Assembly (NCBI GenBank): GCA_900541245.1 | Contig: UQIS01000008.1 | Location: 1 to 58,929, forward strand | Source of the DNA: an uncultured Collinsella sp. | GTDB lineage: Bacteria > Actinomycetota > Coriobacteriia > Coriobacteriales > Coriobacteriaceae | Direction: 5' to 3' | Length of the DNA: 58,929 nt | Shown: in pieces, positions 40,475 through 49,090 of the stretch | How the letters are laid out: every line of letters starts with the position of its first letter | Position numbering within the stretch: position 1 is the first letter of the stretch | Made by a program: the position numbers and the translations under genes | The notes under the pieces: model-generated | What the model was told of the DNA's origin: nothing | The model's database searches: none | The model's input: the letters and a program-made list of their open reading frames with translations, nothing else

Positions 40475-41359
40475 CTATTTCAGCTCATCGATATCGATGT
40501 GTTCGATGCTCTTGAGCGGCTGACCAAAGATAAAGCTGCCCGCCACCGCAAACTCGGCAATGTTATCGGCCGTCGTGGCAAAACGATGCTGCGGCTCGGC
40601 GGCGTCGCCCGCCAGCTGCTCGCGGCGCGTGAGGATATCGGTCAGCTCGCGCGTGGTCTCCTCGGCGGAGCTCACCACGCGCACCCCAGGCCCCAGCGCA
40701 TGCCGGATAGGTCCCACCAACAGCGGAAAATGCGTACAGCCGAGTACCACGGTATCGATACCGTGGTCGCGCAGCGGCTCAACCGTGGCACCCACCAGCG
40801 CACGCACGGCAGGCGTATCGAAGATGTCCTCGTTCTCAAGCCACTGTTCCTGCAGATGTGCACCCGAGGCGAGCTCGTGTTCGACAACCTCGACAAAGCT
40901 CGAGGCAGGACAGCCGTATACATCGACACCGGCATCCAGGTCCTGAATGGCGCGCGTGTAGGCGCCCGAGCGAATAGTGAGGTTGGTGGCGAGCACGCCC
41001 ACGCGACGCGAGCGGGTGCTGTTGATTGCCGCACGGGCACCCGGCGCGATCACGCCGATCACAGGAACGTCGAGCACCTGCTGGGCCAGACGCAAGGCCG
41101 CAGCTGTCGCCGTGTTGCAGGCGATGACCATAATCTTGACGTCGTGCTTCGAAAGCCAACGACCCGCCTGCAACGCAAACGAGCGCACCTCATCCTCGGT
41201 GCGGGTACCGTAGGGGCAGCGCTTGGTGTCGCCAAAGTAGTAGACGGACTCGTGCGGCAACGCCGTCGCAATCGCGCGCGCAACCGTCAGACCGCCCAAA
41301 CCAGAATCGAACACGCCAATCGGGCGCGTGTCGCCTGCCGGATTCTCGATATCGGACAT
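40475..41359 (-). CDS. murI: Glutamate racemase
   Basis: This is a 294-residue enzyme that makes D-glutamate for peptidoglycan. The two catalytic cysteines lie in IACNTATAAALR and VLGCTHFPLL, and GVFDSGLGGLTVARAI is the N-terminal signature. The start is preceded by GAGGTAA. It lies between a HAD phosphatase gene and rph on the same strand. Confidence 0.95.
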   Translation of the reverse strand: MSDIENPAGDTRPIGVFDSGLGGLTVARAIATALPHESVYYFGDTKRCPYGTRTEDEVRSFALQAGRWLSKHDVKIMVIACNTATAAALRLAQQVLDVPVIGVIAPGARAAINSTRSRRVGVLATNLTIRSGAYTRAIQDLDAGVDVYGCPASSFVEVVEHELASGAHLQEQWLENEDIFDTPAVRALVGATVEPLRDHGIDTVVLGCTHFPLLVGPIRHALGPGVRVVSSAEETTRELTDILTRREQLAGDAAEPQHRFATTADNIAEFAVAGSFIFGQPLKSIEHIDIDELK

Positions 41360-41410
41360 TACCTCACCAGTCTCTCTCGAAAAGACATGTCCAAGTGCGG
41401 CGACGCCGCG

Positions 41411-42322
41411 CTACGAACGCGCCGCGACCAGCAGCTCTGCCGTTGCCGCCCAGCCGTCGACAATCTTGCCTCGCGTGACGTAGGCATTATCGCAGGTATC
41501 CAGGAACTCAGGCGCGCCGGCGCTGATCAAACCGTTCTCGACCAGGCAGAACGTGCCCACGTGGTCAGCCATGTAGAAGTCGGACTCAGAATCGCCGAGC
41601 GCCAGCGTCTCCTCGCACTCGATACCCAGGTGCTCGCAGAAACGTGCGATGGCAACGCCCTTGTTGAGGCCGGCGGGATTGATGTTAAACGCGCGGCCAT
41701 CCTCGACACGTTCGAGCTCGAGCGTCGTCGGCTTGGACAGATGCGTCAGGTGACCGTTGCAGGCCCAGACCAGGCCGCAGCCGGCCTCGTCCAGGATGGC
41801 CTGGACCTCGTCGTCGGGCACATCGCCGCGCATGCCGACGGTGACCTCGCGGTACTTGTAGCCAGTCGACATGTCGTTGTGGTACTCGATCTTATGCGGC
41901 CAGCGGGCGAGAATCTTCTCGCACACGCCGGTCTGCTCGATCACCTGATGCGGCGTGAGGCCGCAGGCGGGGTCGTAGGGCATATCGCCGGTCAGATACT
42001 CCCAATCGTTGGCCTTGAGATCGTACATGACCAGGCCGCCCATCTCACCAATGTAGGAGTTGAGGCCGAGCACGCGCGCGTCCTCGTGAATCATGGTACG
42101 GTTGCGGCCCGAGGTGGGAACCACCTGAATGCCAGCGCGAGCGAGCGCCACGACGGCCTCGACGAGTTTGGTCGAGGGGTTGCCGTCGTTGTCGCGCAGC
42201 ACGCACGAGCCGGGTGCGAGCATGGTGGCGTCCAGGTCGGTAAAGACGTACTTGACCTTGGCCAAGCGCTCGCGCATCTCGCCCGAAAGCTCGGCAACGG
42301 TCGGCAGGGTGTTGTGGGACAT
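41411..42322 (-). CDS. HAD-superfamily phosphatase (Cof/IIB type)
   Basis: This is a 303-residue protein. The ATG at 42322 follows ACGGAG. The nucleophile motif is VFTDLDATML (DxDxT form), VVPTSGRN gives motif II, and LALGDSESDFYMAD gives motif IV. A cap domain of about 100 residues between motifs II and III (GLNSYIGEMGGLVMYDL) places it in the IIB group, which acts on sugar phosphates and related small molecules. The substrate is unknown. Confidence 0.82.
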   Translation of the reverse strand: MSHNTLPTVAELSGEMRERLAKVKYVFTDLDATMLAPGSCVLRDNDGNPSTKLVEAVVALARAGIQVVPTSGRNRTMIHEDARVLGLNSYIGEMGGLVMYDLKANDWEYLTGDMPYDPACGLTPHQVIEQTGVCEKILARWPHKIEYHNDMSTGYKYREVTVGMRGDVPDDEVQAILDEAGCGLVWACNGHLTHLSKPTTLELERVEDGRAFNINPAGLNKGVAIARFCEHLGIECEETLALGDSESDFYMADHVGTFCLVENGLISAGAPEFLDTCDNAYVTRGKIVDGWAATAELLVAARS

Positions 42323-42429
42323 GGTTACTCCGTTTACGTAGAAGGGTTTGGACTTGGACGGCATGTTTTGATTGAGGGAACACGCTTATGGTGACAGCGC
42401 ATTCGGGGCGCCGCCGCCATCATGGTTCA

Positions 42430-43992
42430 TTAGCCAAACTGGGTAACATCGATTAGGCGATTGGCCAACGAAAGGTCGCTCTCGATGGGCACGAACTCGT
42501 CACCCACGTGCATGAGCTCCTCGTCACCCTTTGCCAGTAGCAAGACAATGGTGGGAGCATCGGGGTTGACGTACTCCTCGCGCGCCGCCTTGAACGCCGC
42601 ATGCACAGCGGCTTCGCGGTCGAGGATGATCTTGTTCGGCGTATCGTCGGGAACATGCTCGGCAAGCTCGCGACAGACCTTCATCGGGTCCTCGTGAGCT
42701 GGATCCTCGTTGGCAAAGATCATCAGGTCGGAATATGGTGCGGCCTCGCGCGGAAGCTGCTCGCGGCGCTCCTGCGCCTTGCCGCCGGCAGCGCCAAACA
42801 GCGCAATGACGGGGCTAGCGGGAAACGCGCGCTTCACCGACGAGAAAAGCGAACGGAACGAAAGCTGGTTGTGAGCGTAGTCAACGACGCAGATCACGCG
42901 GCCGTCCTTCGACTCCACAACCTCCATGCGGCCCGGCACGCGCAGCTTGGAGAGACCCTTCTTGATGGCATCGATACCGATGCCGATCTCGCGCGCGGCG
43001 GCGATAGCGACCAGCGCGTTTTCCACGTTAAAGTCGCCCGCGATACCCAGCAGGATCTTCTCCCCCGCCTCGGACTCGTCGGCGCACAGGCCATGCAAGT
43101 TGAACTCGATGCTAAAGCCGACCATGCGTACGTCGCTCGCCCACAGGCTTGCCTCGGGATGCTCGACGCCAACGGTCACCAAGCGCTCGGCCGCCGACGC
43201 TGCCTCCAGCACACGGTCGACCTCTTCGGTGCCCAGATTCACCACGGCGGTCTTTGCCTGGTCAAAGATCCTGAGTTTGCTCTCAAAATAATCCTCAAAC
43301 GTGGGGTGTTCGATCGGCGAGATGTGATCGCGGCCGATGTTGAGGAAGCACGCCACGTCAAACGGCAGATTCTCGACGCGTTGGTACTTGAGCGCCTGGC
43401 TCGAGACCTCCATGACCATGGACTGGCGACCGGACGTGCGGCAGTTGGCGATATGGCGCCAAACCTCGGGGGCCTCGGGCGTAGTATTGGTGCTCTCATA
43501 GCACTCGATACCATCGTCGGTACTCACCGAGCCGATCATGCCGCAGGACTCGCCCGCCGCCTTGATGATGGACTGGAGCATAAAAGCGGCCGTGGTCTTA
43601 CCCTTGGTGCCGGTGATGCCCACGATCTTGACGTCGTGGTCGGGACGGTCGTAGACCTCCGGCGGCAACAGGGCCATGGCCGTGCGAACACTATCAACAA
43701 CCAGCATTGCAGCACCGCTCTCCTGCGCCAGCGGCTCCAGAGACTCGACCAGCGACTCCTCGCACACAAATGCGACGGCGCCCGCATCGAGCGCCATGCT
43801 CAAAAACGCGGGCTTAAAGGCAGCACCTTTGCAAAAGAACACGTCACCTGCCGAGACCGCGCGCGAATCAAACGAGCAGCCGGTCACAGCACGCTCGTCA
43901 ACCTGCTCTGATGCGCACAGCTCGCCGCACACATCGAGCAGCTTGGCAAGCGTATCGACCGTGGTCACGGTCGCGGAATCCGAATGGTGCAT
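42430..43992 (-). CDS. murE: UDP-MurNAc-tripeptide synthetase MurE
   Basis: This is a 520-residue Mur ligase that adds the third amino acid of the peptidoglycan stem. The ATP loop is VGITGTKGKTTAAFML, the Mg/substrate lysine region is in VACFLNIGRDHISPIEH, and CVVDYAHNQLSFRSL is the C-terminal hinge. In the position of the DNPR motif of DAP-adding enzymes it has NEDPAHEDP, closer to the DNPA form of Lys-adding enzymes. The amino acid is therefore probably not meso-DAP. The gene is isolated from the mra/mur cluster. Confidence 0.92.
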   Translation of the reverse strand: MHHSDSATVTTVDTLAKLLDVCGELCASEQVDERAVTGCSFDSRAVSAGDVFFCKGAAFKPAFLSMALDAGAVAFVCEESLVESLEPLAQESGAAMLVVDSVRTAMALLPPEVYDRPDHDVKIVGITGTKGKTTAAFMLQSIIKAAGESCGMIGSVSTDDGIECYESTNTTPEAPEVWRHIANCRTSGRQSMVMEVSSQALKYQRVENLPFDVACFLNIGRDHISPIEHPTFEDYFESKLRIFDQAKTAVVNLGTEEVDRVLEAASAAERLVTVGVEHPEASLWASDVRMVGFSIEFNLHGLCADESEAGEKILLGIAGDFNVENALVAIAAAREIGIGIDAIKKGLSKLRVPGRMEVVESKDGRVICVVDYAHNQLSFRSLFSSVKRAFPASPVIALFGAAGGKAQERREQLPREAAPYSDLMIFANEDPAHEDPMKVCRELAEHVPDDTPNKIILDREAAVHAAFKAAREEYVNPDAPTIVLLLAKGDEELMHVGDEFVPIESDLSLANRLIDVTQFG

Positions 43993-44059
43993 CTTTCACC
44001 TTTCTCAGCCATTTGGCAGGGACGGTTTTTATAGTAACTGAAACGCACCCACGCAAAAA

Positions 44060-44081
44060 ACGGCTCCCGGAGGAGCCGTTA
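44060..44081 (-). terminator. Terminator after asnB
   Basis: AACGGCTCC pairs with GGAGCCGTT across CGGA, followed on the minus strand by six T. It lies 24 bases past the asnB stop. Confidence 0.9.
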
Positions 44082-44105
44082 CGCGCAGGCGTTCGTTAGC
44101 CGAGG

Positions 44106-45986
44106 CTAGGCAGCCTGAACAGCGGGCTGGTCCTCGTCGATAAAGAAGCGCTTGTACCACACCAGGAACACGAGCGGCGTATAGATCTTGCGCTGGAAAT
44201 CGCCCTTGCCCGCAAAGTGCAGATCGAGCAGGTGCATGAGCTCGTCGGTATCGAAGAACTCGCTTGCCCACGGCGCGGTGAAGTACTCCTTGACATAGTC
44301 GTACCACTTTTGCTCGCGCAGCCAGTAGACAATCGGCACCGGGAAGCCCACCTTGGGACGGGTGGCCCACTCATCGGGCAGCGACTTGTTGGCAGCATGG
44401 CGGAGTACCTGTTTGTTGCCGTTCTCATTGATGCGGTAGCGATCGGGAATGTGCTCGGCGAACTCCATGACTTTGCGGTCCAGGAAGGGCACGCGCAGCT
44501 CCAGCGAGTGCGCCATGCACATCTTGTCGGCCTTGAGCAGAATGTCGCCCGGGAGCCACATGTTCATGTCCAGGTACTGCTTCTTGACCAGCTCGGGCTG
44601 ACCCTTCACGCGCGCATAGATGGGTGCAGCGAGCTCGAAGGCGCCATCGCCGGTGTTGTACTCGGGCTTGAGCACGCCGTCGACCTCGCGCTCCGGCCAT
44701 ACCAGAGCCTGTCCCAGGAACGACTTCTCGGGGATCTCGGCACCCTTGACCAGGAAGTTATGTCCCTTGAAGTACGGCATATGCAGCGCCAGGTTACCGA
44801 GCGCGCGACGGATGGGCAGCGGCACCATCTTTTTGTACTTGCGCACCGGGACCGTATCCTCGTAGTAGGCGTAGCCGCCAAAGAGTTCGTCGGCGCCTTC
44901 GCCCGAAAGCACGACGGTAACGTCCTTGCGGGCCATCTCGGCCAAGAACCACAGCGGCACGGAAGACAGGTTGGACTGCGGCTCGTCCATGTGATACTGG
45001 ATGTCCTCGAGCGCACCGAAGAACTCGTCGGCGGTAATCATCTTGCGAACGTTCTCGACGCCGAGCTTATCGGAAAGCTCCTTAGCGTAGTTGGTCTCGT
45101 TGAAGTTCTTGTAGTCAAAGCCCACCGAGAAGGTCTTGTCGGGCATGAGGCAAGCGGCGATGTAGCTGGAGTCGACGCCACCGGAGAGGAACGACGCGAC
45201 CTTGACGTCGGCGATGCGATGGGCCTCGACGCTCTCGTGCACGACCTCGTCCAGCTCGTCGACATACTCTTCGAACGGCTTCTCGACGGCAGAGTAATCG
45301 CAATCCCAGTAGCGCTCGATGTTCATCTTGCCGGTCGGGATATCGACGGTAAAGTAGTGCGCCGGCGGCAGCTTGTAGACACCCTCGAAGAAGGTCTCCT
45401 CGGTTGCCGAATACTGCAGCGTCATGTACGGACGCAGGGCCTTTTTGTTGACCGCCTTGTGGAAGTGCGGGTAGTCCAGGAAGCTCTTGATCTCGGAACC
45501 AAAAAGCACGCCCGGAGCGCCGTCGCCCGCATCGGGCATGGGATAGTAGTAAAGCGGCTTGATGCCAAAGATGTCGCGGGCGCCAAAAAGCTTGTTCTTC
45601 TTTTTGTCCCAGATGACGAAGGCGTACATACCGCGCAAGCGATCGAGTACGGCCTCGCCCCACTCCTCGTAGCCGTGCAGGAGGCTCTCGGTGTCGGCGC
45701 CGCAGTGGAACTTGTAGCCCTTGGCCTCGAGCTCGGAACGGAGTTCTTGGAAGTTGTAGATCTCGCCGTTGAAGACAATGACGACGCTACCGTCCTCGTT
45801 GGCCATGGGTTGGGCGCCAGCCTCGGTCAGGTCGAGGATCGACAGGCGGCGGAAGCCGAGGGCAACGCGGCCGTCGATAAACTGACCGCCCATGTCGGGA
45901 CCGCGATGGACGATGCGGTCCATCATCTTGGTGAGCACCTCGGATTGGTTATCCGTCCCACCGACAAAACCGACAAAACCGCACAT
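44106..45986 (-). CDS. asnB: Glutamine-hydrolysing asparagine synthetase
   Basis: This is a 626-residue protein with Cys2 as the glutaminase nucleophile (MCGFVGFVGG). MDRIVHRGPDMGGQF and VFNGEIYNFQELR belong to the N-terminal Ntn domain. The synthetase domain has the PP-loop SFLSGGVDSSYIAA around residue 265 and LSGEGADELFGGYAYY. The enzyme makes asparagine from aspartate, glutamine and ATP. It stands alone with its own terminator, and no T-box leader is visible in the 187 bases upstream. Confidence 0.95.
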   Translation of the reverse strand: MCGFVGFVGGTDNQSEVLTKMMDRIVHRGPDMGGQFIDGRVALGFRRLSILDLTEAGAQPMANEDGSVVIVFNGEIYNFQELRSELEAKGYKFHCGADTESLLHGYEEWGEAVLDRLRGMYAFVIWDKKKNKLFGARDIFGIKPLYYYPMPDAGDGAPGVLFGSEIKSFLDYPHFHKAVNKKALRPYMTLQYSATEETFFEGVYKLPPAHYFTVDIPTGKMNIERYWDCDYSAVEKPFEEYVDELDEVVHESVEAHRIADVKVASFLSGGVDSSYIAACLMPDKTFSVGFDYKNFNETNYAKELSDKLGVENVRKMITADEFFGALEDIQYHMDEPQSNLSSVPLWFLAEMARKDVTVVLSGEGADELFGGYAYYEDTVPVRKYKKMVPLPIRRALGNLALHMPYFKGHNFLVKGAEIPEKSFLGQALVWPEREVDGVLKPEYNTGDGAFELAAPIYARVKGQPELVKKQYLDMNMWLPGDILLKADKMCMAHSLELRVPFLDRKVMEFAEHIPDRYRINENGNKQVLRHAANKSLPDEWATRPKVGFPVPIVYWLREQKWYDYVKEYFTAPWASEFFDTDELMHLLDLHFAGKGDFQRKIYTPLVFLVWYKRFFIDEDQPAVQAA

Positions 45987-46173
45987 ATACTATCCCCTCT
46001 GCTGTTGCTGGGCATCAAATCGAATCAGTAGCTTTTGAGTATACCCGAGGGCGTAAAGAGGGGCGGAATGTTCAGGCAATCTCAACTGAATCAGCTCCGC
46101 TGTGACACGCGCGAGTTACCTTTAATGGATATGAGGTGAATGAGGCGATTGTTTTGCTATACTCTCTCCGCAC

Positions 46174-46249
46174 GGGCGATTGGCGCAACGGTTAGCGCAG
46201 GTGCTTTACACGCACAAGGCTGGGGGTTCGAATCCCTCATCGCCCACCA
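46174..46249 (+). tRNA. tRNA-Val (anticodon TAC)
   Basis: Acceptor GGGCGAT/ATCGCCC, D-stem GCGC/GCGC, anticodon loop TTTACAC and T-arm with TTCGAAT form a full cloverleaf with encoded CCA. A TATACT -10 box lies at 46158-46163. Confidence 0.95.
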
Positions 46250-46258
46250 CTGATTTGG

Positions 46259-46290
46259 AAACGGTCCTCGCAAGGGGACCGTTTTTGTTT
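46259..46290 (+). terminator. Terminator of tRNA-Val
   Basis: ACGGTCC (46261-46267) pairs with GGACCGT (46276-46282), and TTTTGTTT follows on the plus strand. Confidence 0.9.
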
Positions 46291-46341
46291 GCGCCCGGTG
46301 CATGGGATTCGAACCCGCCAGCACGTCTGTCACAAAGGCCG

Positions 46342-46558
46342 TGGTCAAATAATGGCAAAAATGAGTACTGCTACTTTGCTTGCAACATATAAAAAGATAG
46401 CGTTTGCTTAAGTTACGCAACATATGTCCATTATAAGGACTAACAGTTAGATCACACTCGTGCATTCATCGCCATTTCGACTTGCTATCTGACCTTATTA
46501 GTCCAAAATTGCTGCTACCAAATCGGTAGCAGTACTCAAATTTAATGTTTTTTGACCA
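46342..46558. mobile_element. MITE-like element with 33-bp terminal inverted repeats
   Basis: The 33-base ends 46342-46374 and 46526-46558 are inverted copies matching at about 26 positions; the inner 13 bases (TGAGTACTGCTAC) are identical and the outer TGGTCAAA is conserved. The 217-bp interior is AT-rich and has no coding capacity. Size and structure fit a miniature inverted-repeat element or a structured repeat. No target duplication was recognised. It occupies most of the 426-bp gap between tRNA-Val and argD, which otherwise holds only the tRNA terminator and a degenerate tRNA-like stretch. Confidence 0.45.
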
Positions 46559-46675
46559 GCGGGTCTCCCTGCCTTAGCAAATCTACGGCAAAAACGGGCT
46601 CCAGACCGCTGAATCATGCCACATAGGGCACGCCCGCAGTCCGGAACCCGGTCCAAATTGAGTTATTGCGCTGCG

Positions 46676-47959
46676 TTAGCCCAAAACACTCGACAGGATC
46701 TCGATCAGACTGTCCACGTCGGCTTCCTCGCAGACGAGCGGCGGCAGGAAACGCAGCGTATGGGCACCCGTAGCGTTGATTACGGCACCAGCCCCCAATG
46801 CACGGGCCACAACGTCGTGTGCATCACCCGCAGTATCGTCCAGATCGCAGCCGAGCATCAGGCCACGACCACGCACCTCTACCACATGCGGAAGCTTAGC
46901 CAGCGCCTGCTCCATATAGGCACCCACCTTGGCAGCATGCTCGGCATAATCGCCGCGCACAAGCGCGGAGAGCGTCGCGGCACACGCCGCGATGGCCAAG
47001 CAGCTACCGCCAAAGGTCGAGCCGTGGTCACCTGGCTTAAACACGTCGGCAATCTCCTTCTTTGCCGCGACGGCACCCATGGGCACGCCGTCGGCAATGC
47101 CCTTGGCAAGGCTCATGATGTCGGGCTCCACACCATAGGTCTGGAACGCAAACGGCTTACCCGTGCGGAAGATACCGCACTGGACCTCGTCGGCGATAAG
47201 CACGGCGCCCACTTCGTGTGCCAGGTCGCGCGCTGCCGCCATAAACTCCTCGGTCATGGGGTGCACGCCACTCTCACCTTGGATCGGCTCGAGCATCACG
47301 GCGCAAATTTCACTGCCCAGCTGCTTAAAGATCGCACGCAGTTCATCGACATCGTTGGGCGTGCAGGCCACAAAGCCACCCGGCAGCGGGCGGAAGCTGT
47401 CCTGCAGCCAATCCTGCATGGTGGCGGCAATGGTCTCGAGCGTACGGCCGTGGAAGCCGCCGCGCATGCACACGATGGTGTTGCCGCCATTACCGGCACG
47501 CTTGGCGTACAGGCGCGCGAGCTTCATCGAGCCCTCGTTGGCCTCGGCGCCAGAGTTGGCAAAGAAGGTCTCCCACACCTGCTCATCCGCAGCCGGGGCA
47601 CCAAGAGCAGCTGCCGTGGTCTCATCGCCGGCGGCGATGGCATCGGCAAGCACGCGCGCACCATCTACGTCGTCGTTAGCAAGCTTGGACAGTAGCGCCG
47701 CGACCTGTCCGCGCTGCTCAATGTAGAAGTAATTGGAGACATGCATGAGCTTTTTGGTCTGTGCCTCGAGCGCCGAGAGCACAGCCGGGTCGCCATGGCC
47801 TAGGCTGCACACGCCGATGCCGGCAAGAAAGTCGAGGTACTCACGGCCATCGTCGCCGGTGAGCTTCATGCCGTGACCCTCGACAAACTCGACCGGAGAG
47901 CGACCAAAGGTATGCATAACGTAATGGGATTCGAGCGATTGTTGAGTTGCAAGTGACAT
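46676..47959 (-). CDS. argD: Acetylornithine aminotransferase
   Basis: This is a 427-residue class III PLP aminotransferase. The PLP lysine is in MSLAKGIADGVPMGAV, VLIADEVQCGIFRTGKPFA precedes it, and NSGAEANEGSMKLARLYAK is the substrate-contact region. It converts N-acetylglutamate semialdehyde to N-acetylornithine with glutamate. It is the last gene of argCJBD, 69 bases after argB. The family also includes succinylornithine and ornithine aminotransferases; the operon settles the role. Confidence 0.94.
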   Translation of the reverse strand: MSLATQQSLESHYVMHTFGRSPVEFVEGHGMKLTGDDGREYLDFLAGIGVCSLGHGDPAVLSALEAQTKKLMHVSNYFYIEQRGQVAALLSKLANDDVDGARVLADAIAAGDETTAAALGAPAADEQVWETFFANSGAEANEGSMKLARLYAKRAGNGGNTIVCMRGGFHGRTLETIAATMQDWLQDSFRPLPGGFVACTPNDVDELRAIFKQLGSEICAVMLEPIQGESGVHPMTEEFMAAARDLAHEVGAVLIADEVQCGIFRTGKPFAFQTYGVEPDIMSLAKGIADGVPMGAVAAKKEIADVFKPGDHGSTFGGSCLAIAACAATLSALVRGDYAEHAAKVGAYMEQALAKLPHVVEVRGRGLMLGCDLDDTAGDAHDVVARALGAGAVINATGAHTLRFLPPLVCEEADVDSLIEILSSVLG

Positions 47960-48028
47960 GGGATGCCTTTCGTTGGGCGCCGTACGGCGCAGGGCTATGG
48001 GTGCAGGGACGCGACGACCGCGGGTCGG

Positions 48029-49009
48029 CTAGACCGTCTGGAGCTTCTCGACCTCGTCGAGGTTCTCGGTCAGGCGTGCCGCAAAGGTCGAAAGCGAGTG
48101 CGGGTGCGTATCAAACTCGTAGGCCGTCTCGGTGGAGTGGATCACAGTACCGACGCCAGCATCGGTCAGCAGCTCCAGCAGCAGCGAGTGCGGCGTCGTG
48201 CCGTTGATGATGTGGGCTCGGAACACGCCAGCGGTAAGCGCATCGACGGCGGCGCGCAGTTTGGGGATCATGCCCTTGTCGACCTCGCCGCCGTAGAGCA
48301 TCTCATTGACCTCGTCGAGCGTCAGGTTGGAGATAAGCGAATCCTTGTCGCTAAAGTCCTTGTACAGACCGTCGACATCGGTCAAAAAAATCGCCTTGTG
48401 CGCATGAAGTGCCGCCGCAACGGCGCCGGCGGCGGTATCGGCGTTGATGTTGAAGAAGCCACCGTCCTCCCCCGCCGCGACCGTGGCGATAACGGGAATG
48501 TACTCGCTATCGAGCAAACGCTCGATATAGTCGGTGTTGACGTGCGTGACCTTGCCTACGCGGCCGAGCTCTGGGTCGAGCGGCTCGGCGATAAGGGTAC
48601 CGGCGTCGCTGCCGGACACGCCCACGGCTAGGTTGCCATGGTGGTTGAGCGCTGCGACCAGCTCCTGGTTGACCTTGCCGCCCAGCACCTCGCGCACAAT
48701 ATCCATGGTCGCCGGCGTGGTCACACGCTGGCCGTTCTTAAACTCGACGGGAATGTCGTAGTGGCTCAGCGCCTCGTTGATGGCCTTGCCGCCGCCGTGC
48801 ACGATAACAGGGCGCATGCCGATAATCTTGAGCAGAACGATGTCGCTCATCACGTCACGGCGCAGCTGCTCGTCGACCATGGCGGCACCGCCGTACTTGA
48901 TAACGACCGTCTTACCGGTCAGGTTCTTAATCCACGGCAGCGCCTCGAACAGCAGCTGCGTGGTAACTTCGTTGGATTCGCTCGAGCGACAATCGCGTGC
49001 GAACTTCAT
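48029..49009 (-). CDS. argB: Acetylglutamate kinase
   Basis: This is a 326-residue amino acid kinase. The ATG at 49009 follows GAGGC. TVVIKYGGAAMVDE and RPVIVHGGGKAINEAL bind ATP and substrate, and TAAGAVAAALHAHKAIFLTDVDGLY is the C-terminal signature. It phosphorylates N-acetylglutamate. The N-terminal helix of about 20 residues before the core is a feature of arginine-sensitive hexameric forms, so feedback inhibition is possible. Confidence 0.95.
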   Translation of the reverse strand: MKFARDCRSSESNEVTTQLLFEALPWIKNLTGKTVVIKYGGAAMVDEQLRRDVMSDIVLLKIIGMRPVIVHGGGKAINEALSHYDIPVEFKNGQRVTTPATMDIVREVLGGKVNQELVAALNHHGNLAVGVSGSDAGTLIAEPLDPELGRVGKVTHVNTDYIERLLDSEYIPVIATVAAGEDGGFFNINADTAAGAVAAALHAHKAIFLTDVDGLYKDFSDKDSLISNLTLDEVNEMLYGGEVDKGMIPKLRAAVDALTAGVFRAHIINGTTPHSLLLELLTDAGVGTVIHSTETAYEFDTHPHSLSTFAARLTENLDEVEKLQTV

Positions 49010-49090
49010 AGTCTGCCTCGTCTTTCTTGTAGCTATCGCGCCGTACCTCGCTGCCCGCGATTGCAGCGGGACATGCGGCACATCGGGAGT

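Noticed and set aside
39707..42394. Long plus-strand open frame opposite rph, murI and the HAD gene
   Set aside because: It spans three genes with clear motifs on the other strand; the absence of stops follows from codon bias.
46291..46335. tRNA-like stretch (GGGATTCGAACCC) after the tRNA-Val terminator
   Set aside because: It resembles a T-arm read on the minus strand but only three stem pairs form, and no acceptor or anticodon arm can be drawn. It may be a degenerate attachment fragment, but cannot be called.
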